The notes under the pieces were generated by a model. It searched no databases, was not told the origin of the DNA, and saw only the letters and a program-made list of their open reading frames with translations. Position numbers and translations under genes: made by a program. Positions 27,591 through 35,906 of a stretch of DNA of 64,000 nt are shown here, piece after piece (position 1 is the first letter of the stretch; every line of letters starts with the position of its first letter). Where the stretch lies: NCBI GenBank assembly GCA_964657325.1, contig CAZZVE010000010.1, forward strand, positions 1 through 64,000, read 5' to 3'. This DNA is from JBBQVS01 sp964657325 (lineage in GTDB: Bacteria > Chloroflexota > Ktedonobacteria > Ktedonobacterales > Ktedonobacteraceae).

Positions 27591-29187
27591 TAGACACCTC
27601 GCCAGTGCTATCTAATTTCGTAAGTTGTACTGAGCCTTTATTTGGATCAAATTCACCTAATGCTTCTTCATCAGTACCTTGCGCCATTGCGACCATTACC
27701 ACGTCCTGGCTGATCTGCTCATGCGGAATATCGGACACCGTTTTACCATCACGCAACACCACGATACGATCACTGCCTTCGGTTAATTCTTCCAAGTCTG
27801 ATGAAATCATCACGACACCCACGCCATTCACAGCTAGCTCTTCAATAATACTCTGAATTTCAGCGCGAGCACCTACGTCGATACCGCGGGTAGGTTCGTC
27901 TAAAATCAAAATCTGTGGATTTAAACAGAGCCATCGTGCCAGCAACACCTTTTGCTGGTTTCCACCAGAAAGTTCACGTATTTTTTGCTCTGGCCCCGAT
28001 GTCTTAATACCCATCCGTTGAATAAACTGATCAACAATCTGGCGTTGCTTTGAGCGTGAAACAATTCCGTAACGCGAGAAAAGTGGTAAGGCAGCTAAAG
28101 TGAGATTGTCTCGGACTGAAAGATGTGGGATAATGCCCTCCGCTTTGCGGTCCTCGGAGCAGAAACCGATGCGTGAGCGAATTGCATCACGAGGCGAACT
28201 GAAATGTACAGCTTTGCCCGCAACATCGACTTGACCGCCCTCAAGCTTGTCCGCGCCAAAAATAGCTCGCGCAAATTCGCTACGGCCAGAGCCAAGCAAG
28301 CCAGCTAAACCAACAATCTCTCCTGCCTGCAACTTCAGACTTGCATCTCGCAGTTTATGACCATAACGCAAATCATGAGCCTCCAATAGAATCTTATCCT
28401 GAGCGTGATGTTTGTTAGCATCAAAGCTTGTCTGACCACTGCGTTGTACCTCACCTCGCTCTTTACCAAGCATCGTCGCCACCAACTCCACACGTGTAAT
28501 CTTGTTCATATCTCGCGCATCGACAGTACGACCATCGCGCATTATTGTCACACGATCACAAATCTCGAATAGCTCATCCAGACGGTGCCCAACGAACACG
28601 ACAGAAACGCCATCTGACTTCAACTGACGAATAATCGAGAAAAGCACTTGCACCTCTTGATCGTTGAGCGAAGAGGTTGGCTCATCCATAACAACAAGTT
28701 TGCTTTTGAATGACACAGCCCTGGCAATCGCTACCATTTGCTGAATAGCGATGTTATAAGTCCTCAGTGGCTTGCGTACATCAATCGAAATTGAGATGCG
28801 TTCAAGTAGCTTACTACTCTCAGCGTTAATCTTAGACCAATCAATAAAGCCGAAGCGACGTGGCTCACGACCAAGGAAAATATTTTCTGCGACTGACCGA
28901 AATGGAATCAGATTAATTTCTTGATAAATAGTACTGATGCCATTATTTTGCGCCTGTTGAGGAGAGCTAAAATCTATTGGGTTGCCATCAAAGAGAATAC
29001 TGCCACTATCCCGGTGATATGCTCCTGTAAGAACTTTGATCAATGTAGATTTGCCAGCACCGTTCTGTCCAACTAGAGCATGAATTTCACTCCGTTGAAT
29101 GGTAAGATCGGCATCTACTAGTGCTTGTACACCGGGGAAGCTTTTTTTGACATGCTCTATCTGAAGCAATGGGCTGGTTTGAGACAT
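27577..29187 (-). CDS. Sugar ABC transporter ATP-binding protein (RbsA/MglA-like)
   Basis: Duplicated ABC ATPase, 536 aa. The first cassette has Walker A GQNGAGKST near residue 39 and VMDEPTSSL as Walker B. The second has the degenerate Walker A GLLGSGRSE typical of the second half in this family, a standard LSGGNQQKV signature and ILDEPTRGID. These two-domain proteins power monosaccharide uptake. AAAGGGG precedes the ATG. It lies between the binding protein and permease genes. Confidence 0.93.
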   Translation of the reverse strand: MSQTSPLLQIEHVKKSFPGVQALVDADLTIQRSEIHALVGQNGAGKSTLIKVLTGAYHRDSGSILFDGNPIDFSSPQQAQNNGISTIYQEINLIPFRSVAENIFLGREPRRFGFIDWSKINAESSKLLERISISIDVRKPLRTYNIAIQQMVAIARAVSFKSKLVVMDEPTSSLNDQEVQVLFSIIRQLKSDGVSVVFVGHRLDELFEICDRVTIMRDGRTVDARDMNKITRVELVATMLGKERGEVQRSGQTSFDANKHHAQDKILLEAHDLRYGHKLRDASLKLQAGEIVGLAGLLGSGRSEFARAIFGADKLEGGQVDVAGKAVHFSSPRDAIRSRIGFCSEDRKAEGIIPHLSVRDNLTLAALPLFSRYGIVSRSKQRQIVDQFIQRMGIKTSGPEQKIRELSGGNQQKVLLARWLCLNPQILILDEPTRGIDVGARAEIQSIIEELAVNGVGVVMISSDLEELTEGSDRIVVLRDGKTVSDIPHEQISQDVVMVAMAQGTDEEALGEFDPNKGSVQLTKLDSTGEVSNGKD

Positions 29188-29277
29188 CCAGAACCCCTTT
29201 CAACATACCTGAAGGTCAGAGATGTCTTTCGACACTTCTGACCATCTGAAATCGGACTTCACCTGGCGGCGATTTCT

Positions 29278-30336
29278 TTAGAAACCGTTCACAAGGTTTG
29301 CCTGGGCATTTGCCTTTGTATAAGTCGTATCTGGTTGAACGACCCAGGTAGGTACAGACTTGCCACCAGCGTAGTCAGACATCGCTTGAAAGGTGAGCGC
29401 ACCCAAACGTGGATTGGAAGTAACTGAGACGAGTTGCTCCCCAGCAATGATTGATTGTAGCCCAGCAGTCTCGCCGTCAATCGAACCAACAAGTACATCT
29501 TTACCAGGTGTCTTGCCAGCAGACTTCAAAGCGGTAATGGCTCCTTGACACTCTTCATCATTTGCACAGTAGACGGCATTCACATCAGGATGTGCCTGGA
29601 GAAGTGTTTGCATCTTCTGGCGAGCAGTATCGCGGTCAAAGTTCGCATCTTGCGACGCAACGATTTGCATACCAGGCTGACTCTTGATCGCGTCATCGAA
29701 ACCCTTTTTACGCAGGATCGCAGGAGTAGCACCGGAGGTGCCTTCCAACTCAATGATCTTAGCCTTACCATTTGTGGCTTTGATCATAGCAGCCGCAACA
29801 AGTTGAGCCTGCTTCACGAAGTCAGAACCAACGAAGGTAACATAATCCTGACCGGGTTTTGCAAGTGAATGATCAGCATCACGATCAACGAGAAAGACGG
29901 GGATACAGGCCTTTTTAGCAGCTAAGATAGCGGAGACTTCACCTGTTTCTGTTAACGGGGCAACGACTAAAACATCAACCTTCTGGGAGATCAAAGACTG
30001 AATGTCTGAAACTTGTTTAGCATCTTGACCACCTGCGTCAGTCATCACAAGAGTGTCGCCCGCTGTCTTAGCCGCATCGGTCATACTCTTGTTTTCGGCT
30101 AAACGCCAAGGGCTATTGCTAACGTTTTGTGAAAAACCAACCTTGAGACCAGTGGCCTTGGTCAACTTTGGGGGAGAGCCACACGAAGTAGCACCACCAG
30201 TACTACCACCGCCAGTACTTCCAGTACCACCACCACTGGAAGTACTGGTACCACCACATGCAGTGAGGAGCAAGCCACCCAGCATGATGATGAAGAGTGC
30301 TGCGATGTTTAAATTGAACAACTTTGTGAGCTTCAT
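29278..30336 (-). CDS. Sugar-binding lipoprotein of ABC transporter (RbsB-like)
   Basis: Periplasmic-type binding protein of the ribose/galactose group, 352 aa, anchored as a lipoprotein: a hydrophobic segment at residues 10-25 ends in the lipobox LLTAC, with lipidated Cys27, followed by a Gly/Ser/Thr-rich linker to about residue 50. Two Rossmann-like lobes follow (DAGGQDAKQVSDIQSL, later VFLVDRDADH and ANDEECQGAI). Such lipid anchoring suits a single-membrane cell. GGAGGG precedes the ATG. It is first in the operon, just below the long regulatory gap shared with the ArsR-type regulator. Confidence 0.92.
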   Translation of the reverse strand: MKLTKLFNLNIAALFIIMLGGLLLTACGGTSTSSGGGTGSTGGGSTGGATSCGSPPKLTKATGLKVGFSQNVSNSPWRLAENKSMTDAAKTAGDTLVMTDAGGQDAKQVSDIQSLISQKVDVLVVAPLTETGEVSAILAAKKACIPVFLVDRDADHSLAKPGQDYVTFVGSDFVKQAQLVAAAMIKATNGKAKIIELEGTSGATPAILRKKGFDDAIKSQPGMQIVASQDANFDRDTARQKMQTLLQAHPDVNAVYCANDEECQGAITALKSAGKTPGKDVLVGSIDGETAGLQSIIAGEQLVSVTSNPRLGALTFQAMSDYAGGKSVPTWVVQPDTTYTKANAQANLVNGF

Positions 30337-30727
30337 AGTAAAATACCCTCCGTGGAAAAATTACAGGACGCGAAACCATTTCACGTAACTCGACAAACGC
30401 AACGTTACATTTGTACGGAAAACAAGTAATCCTACTTGGGGTGATGAAAATTACTCCTGTATGGTGATATTCTCCTTTCTCTTGTCCTTTCAATGTACGC
30501 GAAACGCTCTATGCATAGAGTTCACTCGCTACTTCACATACTTGCGTCACAGCAAGTGAGACGAGTGCTACAAACAAATGCAGCTCTACAGGGAGTATGA
30601 AGTGTGTTTTATTCCTTTACAAATAGAGTCGTACCAAAGGTTTGCTTCAAAAAAGAAACTCTTCATAGTTTTGTTTCGCTAAGTTCCTAACCGAATACGT
30701 ATAGTGTAGTGAATAAACTCAATAATG

Positions 30728-30739
30728 TCAAGTACTTGA
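30728..30739. promoter_or_regulatory. 12-bp palindrome, candidate operator
   Basis: TCAAGTACTTGA is an exact palindrome. It lies within a longer, looser inverted pair AACTCA/TGAGTT. It is midway in the divergent gap and is a candidate binding site for the ArsR-type regulator. Confidence 0.4.
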
Positions 30740-30820
30740 GTTAGAAAATGCTATTCGTTGAGGAATAATACATTTTTTGTCAAATAACCTCTTTGTCAGG
30801 ACTCTTTATATCTTGTTTAG

Positions 30821-30834
30821 CCTAATTGGTTAGG
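30821..30834. promoter_or_regulatory. CCTAA-N4-TTAGG inverted repeat, candidate operator
   Basis: CCTAA at 30821-30825 and TTAGG at 30830-30834 are inverted with a 4-base centre. A half site, CCTAA, recurs at about 30690. Assignment to a regulator is a guess from position. Confidence 0.35.
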
Positions 30835-30987
30835 ACAAATATAAACTATAAAATGTTCCGTTGTCAAGTGGAAACAGAGGTAACAATGCGATGGTAGAGA
30901 AAATTCTGATGATGTAATACATGCACTCATAATACTACGACATATATAGACAAAATTTCACACGAAATGGATAATACTCAGCAACAA

Positions 30988-31017
30988 TTGACTTTTTGAT
31001 TGTTCATCCTTTATACT
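30988..31017 (+). promoter_or_regulatory. Putative promoter of the ArsR-type regulator
   Basis: TTGACT at 30988-30993 and TATACT at 31012-31017 with an 18-base spacer, 64 bases before the ATG at 31081. Confidence 0.55.
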
Positions 31018-31080
31018 ATCTCGTATCAGTTCGTCAAAGCATGAACTAAAGCCATTTGTACCCTTTTATCGTAAGCGTGA

Positions 31081-32094
31081 ATGTATAGTACACAAGTGAG
31101 TTGTGAGCGTATGGCGGGAAAAGTGTTATTTCTTGATCTTAGTAATGATAGCGAAAAAGCTCTTTCGCTATTAAAAGCTCTTAGTTCTGAGACTCGACTA
31201 GCGATTCTTGAGTATTTAAGAGATCGACCAGTCAACGTCAATGATATTTCTGTTGCCCTTCAAATCGCGCCCTCATCAGCAACGACGCATATTCAGATAT
31301 TGGAGAAGGCAGAACTCATTCGTACGGAGATCATTCCTGCTACACATGGCTTGCAGAAGCTTTGCGCGCGCACTTATGATAGCATTCATATTCGCTTAGA
31401 AAACAATGATATCAACGAACACACTTCATTTAGCGTTCCTATGCCAATTGGACAGTATTATGATTTTGATGTTCATCCTACATGTGGCTTAACAACGGAG
31501 TCAGGACTGATTGGTTTGTTAGACACATCAGCAACATTTTATGAACCAACACACGTTTTTGCGCAACTACTTTGGTTTCGTTACGGCTATATTTCCTATC
31601 GCTTTCCCAATCATCTTCCATCAGGAGCACAACCAATGCGGCTCGATGTAAGCGCGGAGATATGTTCTGAAGCTCCTCTTCATCATCTGGATTGGCCTTC
31701 TGATATTACCATGTGGGTAAATAGTGTCGAAATCGGCACATGGACAAGTCCCGCTGACTTTGGTGGTGAGCGTGGCTTACTCACTCCGCAGTGGTGGGAG
31801 ACAAAGGACAGCCAATACGGGTTGCTTAAGCGATGGTCAGTGGCACAGGATGGTAGTTACATTGATGGTAGGATGATGAGTTCGGTGCGGATTCAAGACT
31901 TACGACTGAGTGAAAAGCCATTTATCGAGGTACGCATTGGCGTGAAGCAAGACGCACAAAACGTGGGAGGAATGAACATATTTGGAGAAAAGTTTGGCAA
32001 CTATCCACAACCTATTGTCCTTAAAGTTGATTTCGTACAACCAGCACGCAAACAGGAACGAACAGTACTACAAAAGTTGCCTCTTGAATTATAG
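31081..32094 (+). CDS. ArsR family transcriptional regulator with large C-terminal sensory domain
   Basis: A 337-residue regulator. Residues about 20-100 form an ArsR winged helix (LKALSSETRLAILEYL, then the PSSATTHIQILEKAELI recognition region). Ordinary ArsR proteins stop near 100-120 aa. Here about 230 residues follow, predicted mostly beta (LRLDVSAEICSEAP, MWVNSVEIGTW, GGMNIFGEKFGNY), without cysteine metal-site motifs. The extra domain is probably a ligand sensor for a sugar-type molecule. An alternative ATG is at 31111. It is divergent from the ABC/dehydratase operon, which it most likely controls. Confidence 0.82.
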   Translation: MYSTQVSCERMAGKVLFLDLSNDSEKALSLLKALSSETRLAILEYLRDRPVNVNDISVALQIAPSSATTHIQILEKAELIRTEIIPATHGLQKLCARTYDSIHIRLENNDINEHTSFSVPMPIGQYYDFDVHPTCGLTTESGLIGLLDTSATFYEPTHVFAQLLWFRYGYISYRFPNHLPSGAQPMRLDVSAEICSEAPLHHLDWPSDITMWVNSVEIGTWTSPADFGGERGLLTPQWWETKDSQYGLLKRWSVAQDGSYIDGRMMSSVRIQDLRLSEKPFIEVRIGVKQDAQNVGGMNIFGEKFGNYPQPIVLKVDFVQPARKQERTVLQKLPLEL

Positions 32095-32119
32095 AGCAGA
32101 AGAAACAGATAGTTCACGC

Positions 32120-32149
32120 TTGACATTCTCCATCGAATCCTGTCATAAT
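32120..32149 (+). promoter_or_regulatory. Promoter of nth
   Basis: Consensus TTGACA at 32120-32125 and CATAAT at 32144-32149, spaced by 18 bases, 47 bases ahead of the nth start codon. Confidence 0.65.
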
Positions 32150-32195
32150 CGCCAAGGTATAAAAAGTAGATTTTAGAAAGCAGCGGAAGAGAGCT

Positions 32196-32882
32196 ATGGA
32201 ACGAGAAGCCATTATCTATGCAGGACCAGAACCAAGCTCAACCGAGCAGGTAAACGCGATTATTACAGAACTACACACACTTTATCCCGACGCAGACTGC
32301 TCGTTGAACTTCTCGAATCCACTAGAGTTGCTTGTAGCTACACAACTTTCAGCGCAATGTACCGATGTACGCGTGAATATCGTCACAGAAAAACTCTTTC
32401 AAAAGTACCGCACTGTTGAGGATTTTGCGACTGTGAGCCAGGAAGAGCTAGAGCAAGATATCCGCTCGACAGGCTTCTATCATAATAAGGCCAAAAATAT
32501 TCGTGCTACGGCACAACGCATCATCACCGAGTTTGACGGCGAGGTACCACGTACCATGCCAGAGCTACTGAGCCTCGCGGGAGTGGCACGTAAGACCGCG
32601 AACGTTGTTCTTGGTTATGCCTTCGGTATCGAGGTGGGTGTCGTTGTTGATACACATGTTGGTCGTCTTTCACGCCGTTTAGGATGGACAAGAAATGATG
32701 ATGCGGTAAAGGTTGAGCAGGACCTCATGCGCATCATTCCAGAGCAAGAGTGGCTCAACATTTCGCACTTGCTCATCTTTCATGGACGCTCAATCTGCGA
32801 TGCACGAAAGCCACTCTGTGAACAATGCACGCTGGCACATCTTTGCCCATCCGCATTTGTAGCGAAATTGGGCAAGGCATAA
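32196..32882 (+). CDS. nth: Endonuclease III
   Basis: Base-excision DNA glycosylase/AP lyase acting on oxidised pyrimidines. The helix-hairpin-helix segment LAGVARKTANVV gives the catalytic Lys133, and VVDTHVGRL gives the catalytic Asp152. The C-terminal 4Fe-4S cluster motif is complete: C201, C208, C211 and C217 with spacing C-x6-C-x2-C-x5-C. Length of 228 aa is normal. GGAAGAG precedes the ATG. The gene has its own promoter and converges on plsC with a 2-base gap. Confidence 0.95.
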   Translation: MEREAIIYAGPEPSSTEQVNAIITELHTLYPDADCSLNFSNPLELLVATQLSAQCTDVRVNIVTEKLFQKYRTVEDFATVSQEELEQDIRSTGFYHNKAKNIRATAQRIITEFDGEVPRTMPELLSLAGVARKTANVVLGYAFGIEVGVVVDTHVGRLSRRLGWTRNDDAVKVEQDLMRIIPEQEWLNISHLLIFHGRSICDARKPLCEQCTLAHLCPSAFVAKLGKA

Positions 32883-32884
32883 GT

Positions 32885-33565
32885 CTATCGATACACGCCT
32901 CGTTGCTCCTCAGGCAACATTCCCGCAATTTTATTCATCATCTCATCCGTGAGGACTTGCATACCAGCTTTTCTCGGTGTATCTTTTGGTAGAGCAGGCA
33001 TATATGGCGTTCCTATTCTCATGCATACGGATGGACGCCAGCCACCATGAGAACGCAAAATGCGCCGTGTTCCAGAAAGTGCGATTGGCACAACCAACGC
33101 ATTCGCACGCACAGCAATGACAGCTACTCCTGGATGCGCGGCGATCATCTGTTCCTGACGCTCGACTGTGCCTTCTGGAAAAACGACAAGAGCTTTGTTC
33201 TCTCGTAGATATGCAACTGCACTTTCAAGAGCAACACGATCTCCCTCGCCACGACGTACCGCAATCTGTTGAGTACTACGAATCAGCCAACCGGCAACAG
33301 GCCAGTGAAATGCCTCTGCCTTGGTAAAAAACCAGACACGCCTTGGAAACACGAGACCAAGTAATAATGGGTCATACCAGCTTAAATGATTCGACACAAT
33401 TAATACGGGCTGAGACGCTGCCATATGCTTTATATGCTCTCGACCCTCTACACGATAGCGACAGACGATATGCATAAATATCCATGCAAGTAGCCAAACA
33501 AGAGCATACGTGATGCGCCCAACAGCACCTATACTCGTTGCTTTCTCACCTATACCCGTACCCAT
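32885..33565 (-). CDS. plsC: 1-acyl-sn-glycerol-3-phosphate acyltransferase
   Basis: Membrane-associated lysophosphatidate acyltransferase of phospholipid synthesis, 226 aa. One hydrophobic helix spans about residues 17-36. The catalytic NHxxxxD motif is SNHLSWYDP with H60 and D65, and FPEGTVER near residue 133 binds the phosphate. Its ATG lies inside the end of the lipid-kinase gene (16-base overlap), with AGGAGCG as ribosome site, so the two are translated together, which fits a shared lipid pathway. Confidence 0.92.
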   Translation of the reverse strand: MGTGIGEKATSIGAVGRITYALVWLLAWIFMHIVCRYRVEGREHIKHMAASQPVLIVSNHLSWYDPLLLGLVFPRRVWFFTKAEAFHWPVAGWLIRSTQQIAVRRGEGDRVALESAVAYLRENKALVVFPEGTVERQEQMIAAHPGVAVIAVRANALVVPIALSGTRRILRSHGGWRPSVCMRIGTPYMPALPKDTPRKAGMQVLTDEMMNKIAGMLPEEQRGVYR

Positions 33566-34485
33566 AACGCTCCTGGCAATATCTTTGCATCAAAACTAGT
33601 TGCGCTACTCGTCTCACCATCCATTTGAATATGAATTGGAAAGCGGCTTTCTATATGCACCGTTTTCGCACGATAAAATGTTACTTCCGGCAAATGAGAA
33701 TGTTCGCCTTTTTGCACAACGGGAAGTAGTCTCAATGCACGTAGGAGCGGCGTGAAATTAATTGTGCATACATCGAAAAGACCATCGGTGTGATCGGCGG
33801 TAGGATTGATGCGAAAACCGGCACCATAAGTAGGTCCATTTGTTACCGCCATCAATACATAGTGTGTCTGTGTCTTATTTTGCTGAGTCTGAGCAGTCTC
33901 GGCGTCAAGATCAAATGTTAGCCATGGACACTTTGTATAACCAAACAAAAGCTGGCGTACAGTCGAGGTATAATAAAGACGCTCACCACTCATGAATGGA
34001 TATTTTTTTAACCAACTCGCAGTTACCGCAATATCGGCATCCAGCCCTACGCTGAACGAATTGGCGAAGTATCTTCCATTGACAATACCTGCATCGGAGT
34101 CGATAAGTTGTCCATTGAATGCTCGCTCGACAACGGCGGCTGGATCGCGTGGAAGTTTCAGTGTGTTCCAAGCATAGTCATTACCCGAACCAGCAGGAAT
34201 AACGCCTAGAGGTACTCGCCTTCCTGATGAAAGAATACCATTAACCGCTTCATGTAATGAACCATCACCGCCAACGATGATAACAGGCCGACCTTCTTTC
34301 GCTGCAAGCATGGCGCGTTCTTGTGCTTCGCCTGCTCGTGTCGTCTCAACGTACTCGGTTGGCTGCGTTCCCTGCTCACCGCTAAGACGGCTACGAATGA
34401 GGGTACGATAGAAATTCATGTTGCCCCGATTGGCTGTGGGATTAAGAATAACGATGGGGTTGCTGACAGACTCCGATGTCTCCAT
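33550..34485 (-). CDS. Diacylglycerol/lipid kinase family protein (YegS/DgkB-like)
   Basis: Soluble lipid kinase with a DAGK catalytic domain, 311 aa. The phosphate-binding GGDGSLHEAVNGI is near residue 73, and GVIPAGSGNDYA near residue 95 matches the family nucleotide site. The C-terminal beta-rich half has the usual DGLFDVCTI strand. AAGGAGCG precedes the ATG. It is coupled with plsC. The likely role is phosphorylating diacylglycerol-type lipids back to phosphatidate, which PlsC also makes. Confidence 0.9.
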   Translation of the reverse strand: METSESVSNPIVILNPTANRGNMNFYRTLIRSRLSGEQGTQPTEYVETTRAGEAQERAMLAAKEGRPVIIVGGDGSLHEAVNGILSSGRRVPLGVIPAGSGNDYAWNTLKLPRDPAAVVERAFNGQLIDSDAGIVNGRYFANSFSVGLDADIAVTASWLKKYPFMSGERLYYTSTVRQLLFGYTKCPWLTFDLDAETAQTQQNKTQTHYVLMAVTNGPTYGAGFRINPTADHTDGLFDVCTINFTPLLRALRLLPVVQKGEHSHLPEVTFYRAKTVHIESRFPIHIQMDGETSSATSFDAKILPGALWVRV

Positions 34486-34667
34486 GCTTGACGCTCCTTC
34501 GCTTTATGGAATTGTTGTACCTGATTGTACCATGTATCGTTCATCGCGCCAATTATGCTATACAGGTCGGCTACTATGTGTCTTTCCTCTATCGTAATTC
34601 GTGTCTTACAATAGAGAAGACACTTAATACAATTTTCCTTCTAGCCATCCGTCAGGAGGATAGACTT

Positions 34668-34904
34668 ATGGAAACCTTACTCGTCTATGGCCTTGTGGTC
34701 GTGTTCTTTGTCTTATTGATACCAGTTATCTATTTTCTTATGAAAGACCCTATAGCCCATACTGATGACGAACCAGCAGAGGCACAAAAGACGCGCACTC
34801 CTATCAAAATACAGATGGAGAAAACAGCCTCTTATGGTATTCTCGCCGCGATTTTCGCGCTTATGTGCGTTCTTACAGTTCTAGGACATAGAACTAAAAC
34901 ATAG
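34668..34904 (+). CDS. Small two-helix membrane protein, 78 aa
   Basis: Function unknown. Residues 4-25 form one hydrophobic helix and residues 56-74 another, with a charged linker rich in Asp, Glu and Lys between them. AGGAGGA lies 7 bases before the ATG at 34668, so I reject the longer reading from 34476. A strong terminator begins 15 bases after the stop. It is divergent from the lipid-kinase gene. The size and topology fit many unassigned inner-membrane proteins. Confidence 0.75.
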   Translation: METLLVYGLVVVFFVLLIPVIYFLMKDPIAHTDDEPAEAQKTRTPIKIQMEKTASYGILAAIFALMCVLTVLGHRTKT

Positions 34905-34918
34905 CTCGTAAAAATCGC

Positions 34919-34968
34919 AACAGGGTTATAGTACAAAACGCACGTTTTGTACTATAACCCTGTTTTTT
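34919..34968 (+). terminator. Long Rho-independent terminator
   Basis: Two perfect 22-base arms (34919-34940 and 34943-34964) meet at a 2-base centre and run into a six-T tract at 34963-34968. It ends the small membrane-protein gene. Confidence 0.9.
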
Positions 34969-35322
34969 ACTTTTCTTACTACTTTTTACAAATAGGTCTT
35001 GTACCTATTGATTTTTGTCGCATTATAAGGTAATGTTGATTATGTACACACTTTTAATAAAGTGCGTGTAGTTAAAAGTAACAGTAGTGGTTGTTTACCA
35101 TAACTCCGTTCCATTCAATGTACAAGACAACGGAGTAGTCCTGTATCCCAATAAACGTGTGGGATCCCGAAACATGCATATGTAGCACGTCCAAATTTCG
35201 GAGATGCACCGTAGAAAAAGGAGGCACAACTCATTATTGGAAGAAGACAGCAGAAGATGTATCCTTAGCCCGAAGATCTTACACTATCCCTTCGCAAGAC
35301 CATGCAGACAAGGAGCACCGCT
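34969..35322. other. Leader region before the winged-helix gene
   Basis: A gene-free 354 bases. It holds an inverted pair ACTCCGTT (35103-35110) and AACGGAGT (35129-35136) separated by 18 bases, and otherwise no recognised element. It could be an operator or a leader hairpin for the gene at 35323. Confidence 0.35.
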
Positions 35323-35826
35323 ATGCAAAAGGTATCCCTTCGTAAGGTAAAGACTCCTGTTGGTTACACACAAGATACTGATGAGGAAATCTTACATTTT
35401 TCTTTACAGGGTTTACTACCAGCAGGACATATGCTCGCGTTAAATACCTCACTTGGTACCCTCTCGCATCTCGCTTACATTCAAGATCACCCACGTATGC
35501 TCATGGAACAACAATTCACCACTAGTGAAATCTGTGTTCTTATGCCATTACTTGAGGCTCATCCTTACTACTGCCCCTATGAAGTGTTGCTCGCCAGCTT
35601 CAATAATGGGCGTATCACAGAAGCATCTGTCGCGCGTTGTCGTGAACGCTTGCAAGAAGCACAGGAAGCCGGAGTATGGGATCAAGAGATGCGACCAGTC
35701 CGTAACGTCCTTTCTCGAACACGTCTCAAAACGCGTCCCTTTGGAATAGAAATTTCTTCTATTCTTGAAACCGGGTACATTTTGATGTATGTGGCACAGA
35801 GGCGACAAGCTCGTACGGACGTGTAA
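35323..35826 (+). CDS. Hypothetical protein with OmpR-like winged-helix C-terminus
   Basis: A 167-residue protein. The first 60 residues are not recognised. From about residue 65 to 160 the pattern resembles the DNA-binding domain of OmpR/PhoB regulators: a helix (TSEICVLMPLLEAHP), a second helix, then VRNVLSRTRLKTRPFGIEI and a closing ETGYILMY that mimics the wing and the VRGVGY end. There is no receiver domain. The start at 35323 has AAGGAG; the in-frame ATG at 35302 does not. It may be a stand-alone transcription factor. The DNA-binding assignment is my inference from pattern only. Confidence 0.6.
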   Translation: MQKVSLRKVKTPVGYTQDTDEEILHFSLQGLLPAGHMLALNTSLGTLSHLAYIQDHPRMLMEQQFTTSEICVLMPLLEAHPYYCPYEVLLASFNNGRITEASVARCRERLQEAQEAGVWDQEMRPVRNVLSRTRLKTRPFGIEISSILETGYILMYVAQRRQARTDV

Positions 35827-35906
35827 CATACAGCGTACGAAACAACATAGAGCTAGTGCTTCTTTACATGGTCGTAGGGACCAGATGTATCGCGTCCCTA
35901 CGAAAC

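Larger units (their letters stand above)
30337..31080. promoter_or_regulatory. Divergent regulatory region of the sugar operon and ArsR-type regulator
   Basis: A 744-base AT-rich gap without a gene. It contains two short inverted repeats of operator type, listed separately, and a promoter-like pair near the regulator. The length is unusual for this window and leaves room for activator sites or a long leader on the transporter side. Confidence 0.6.
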
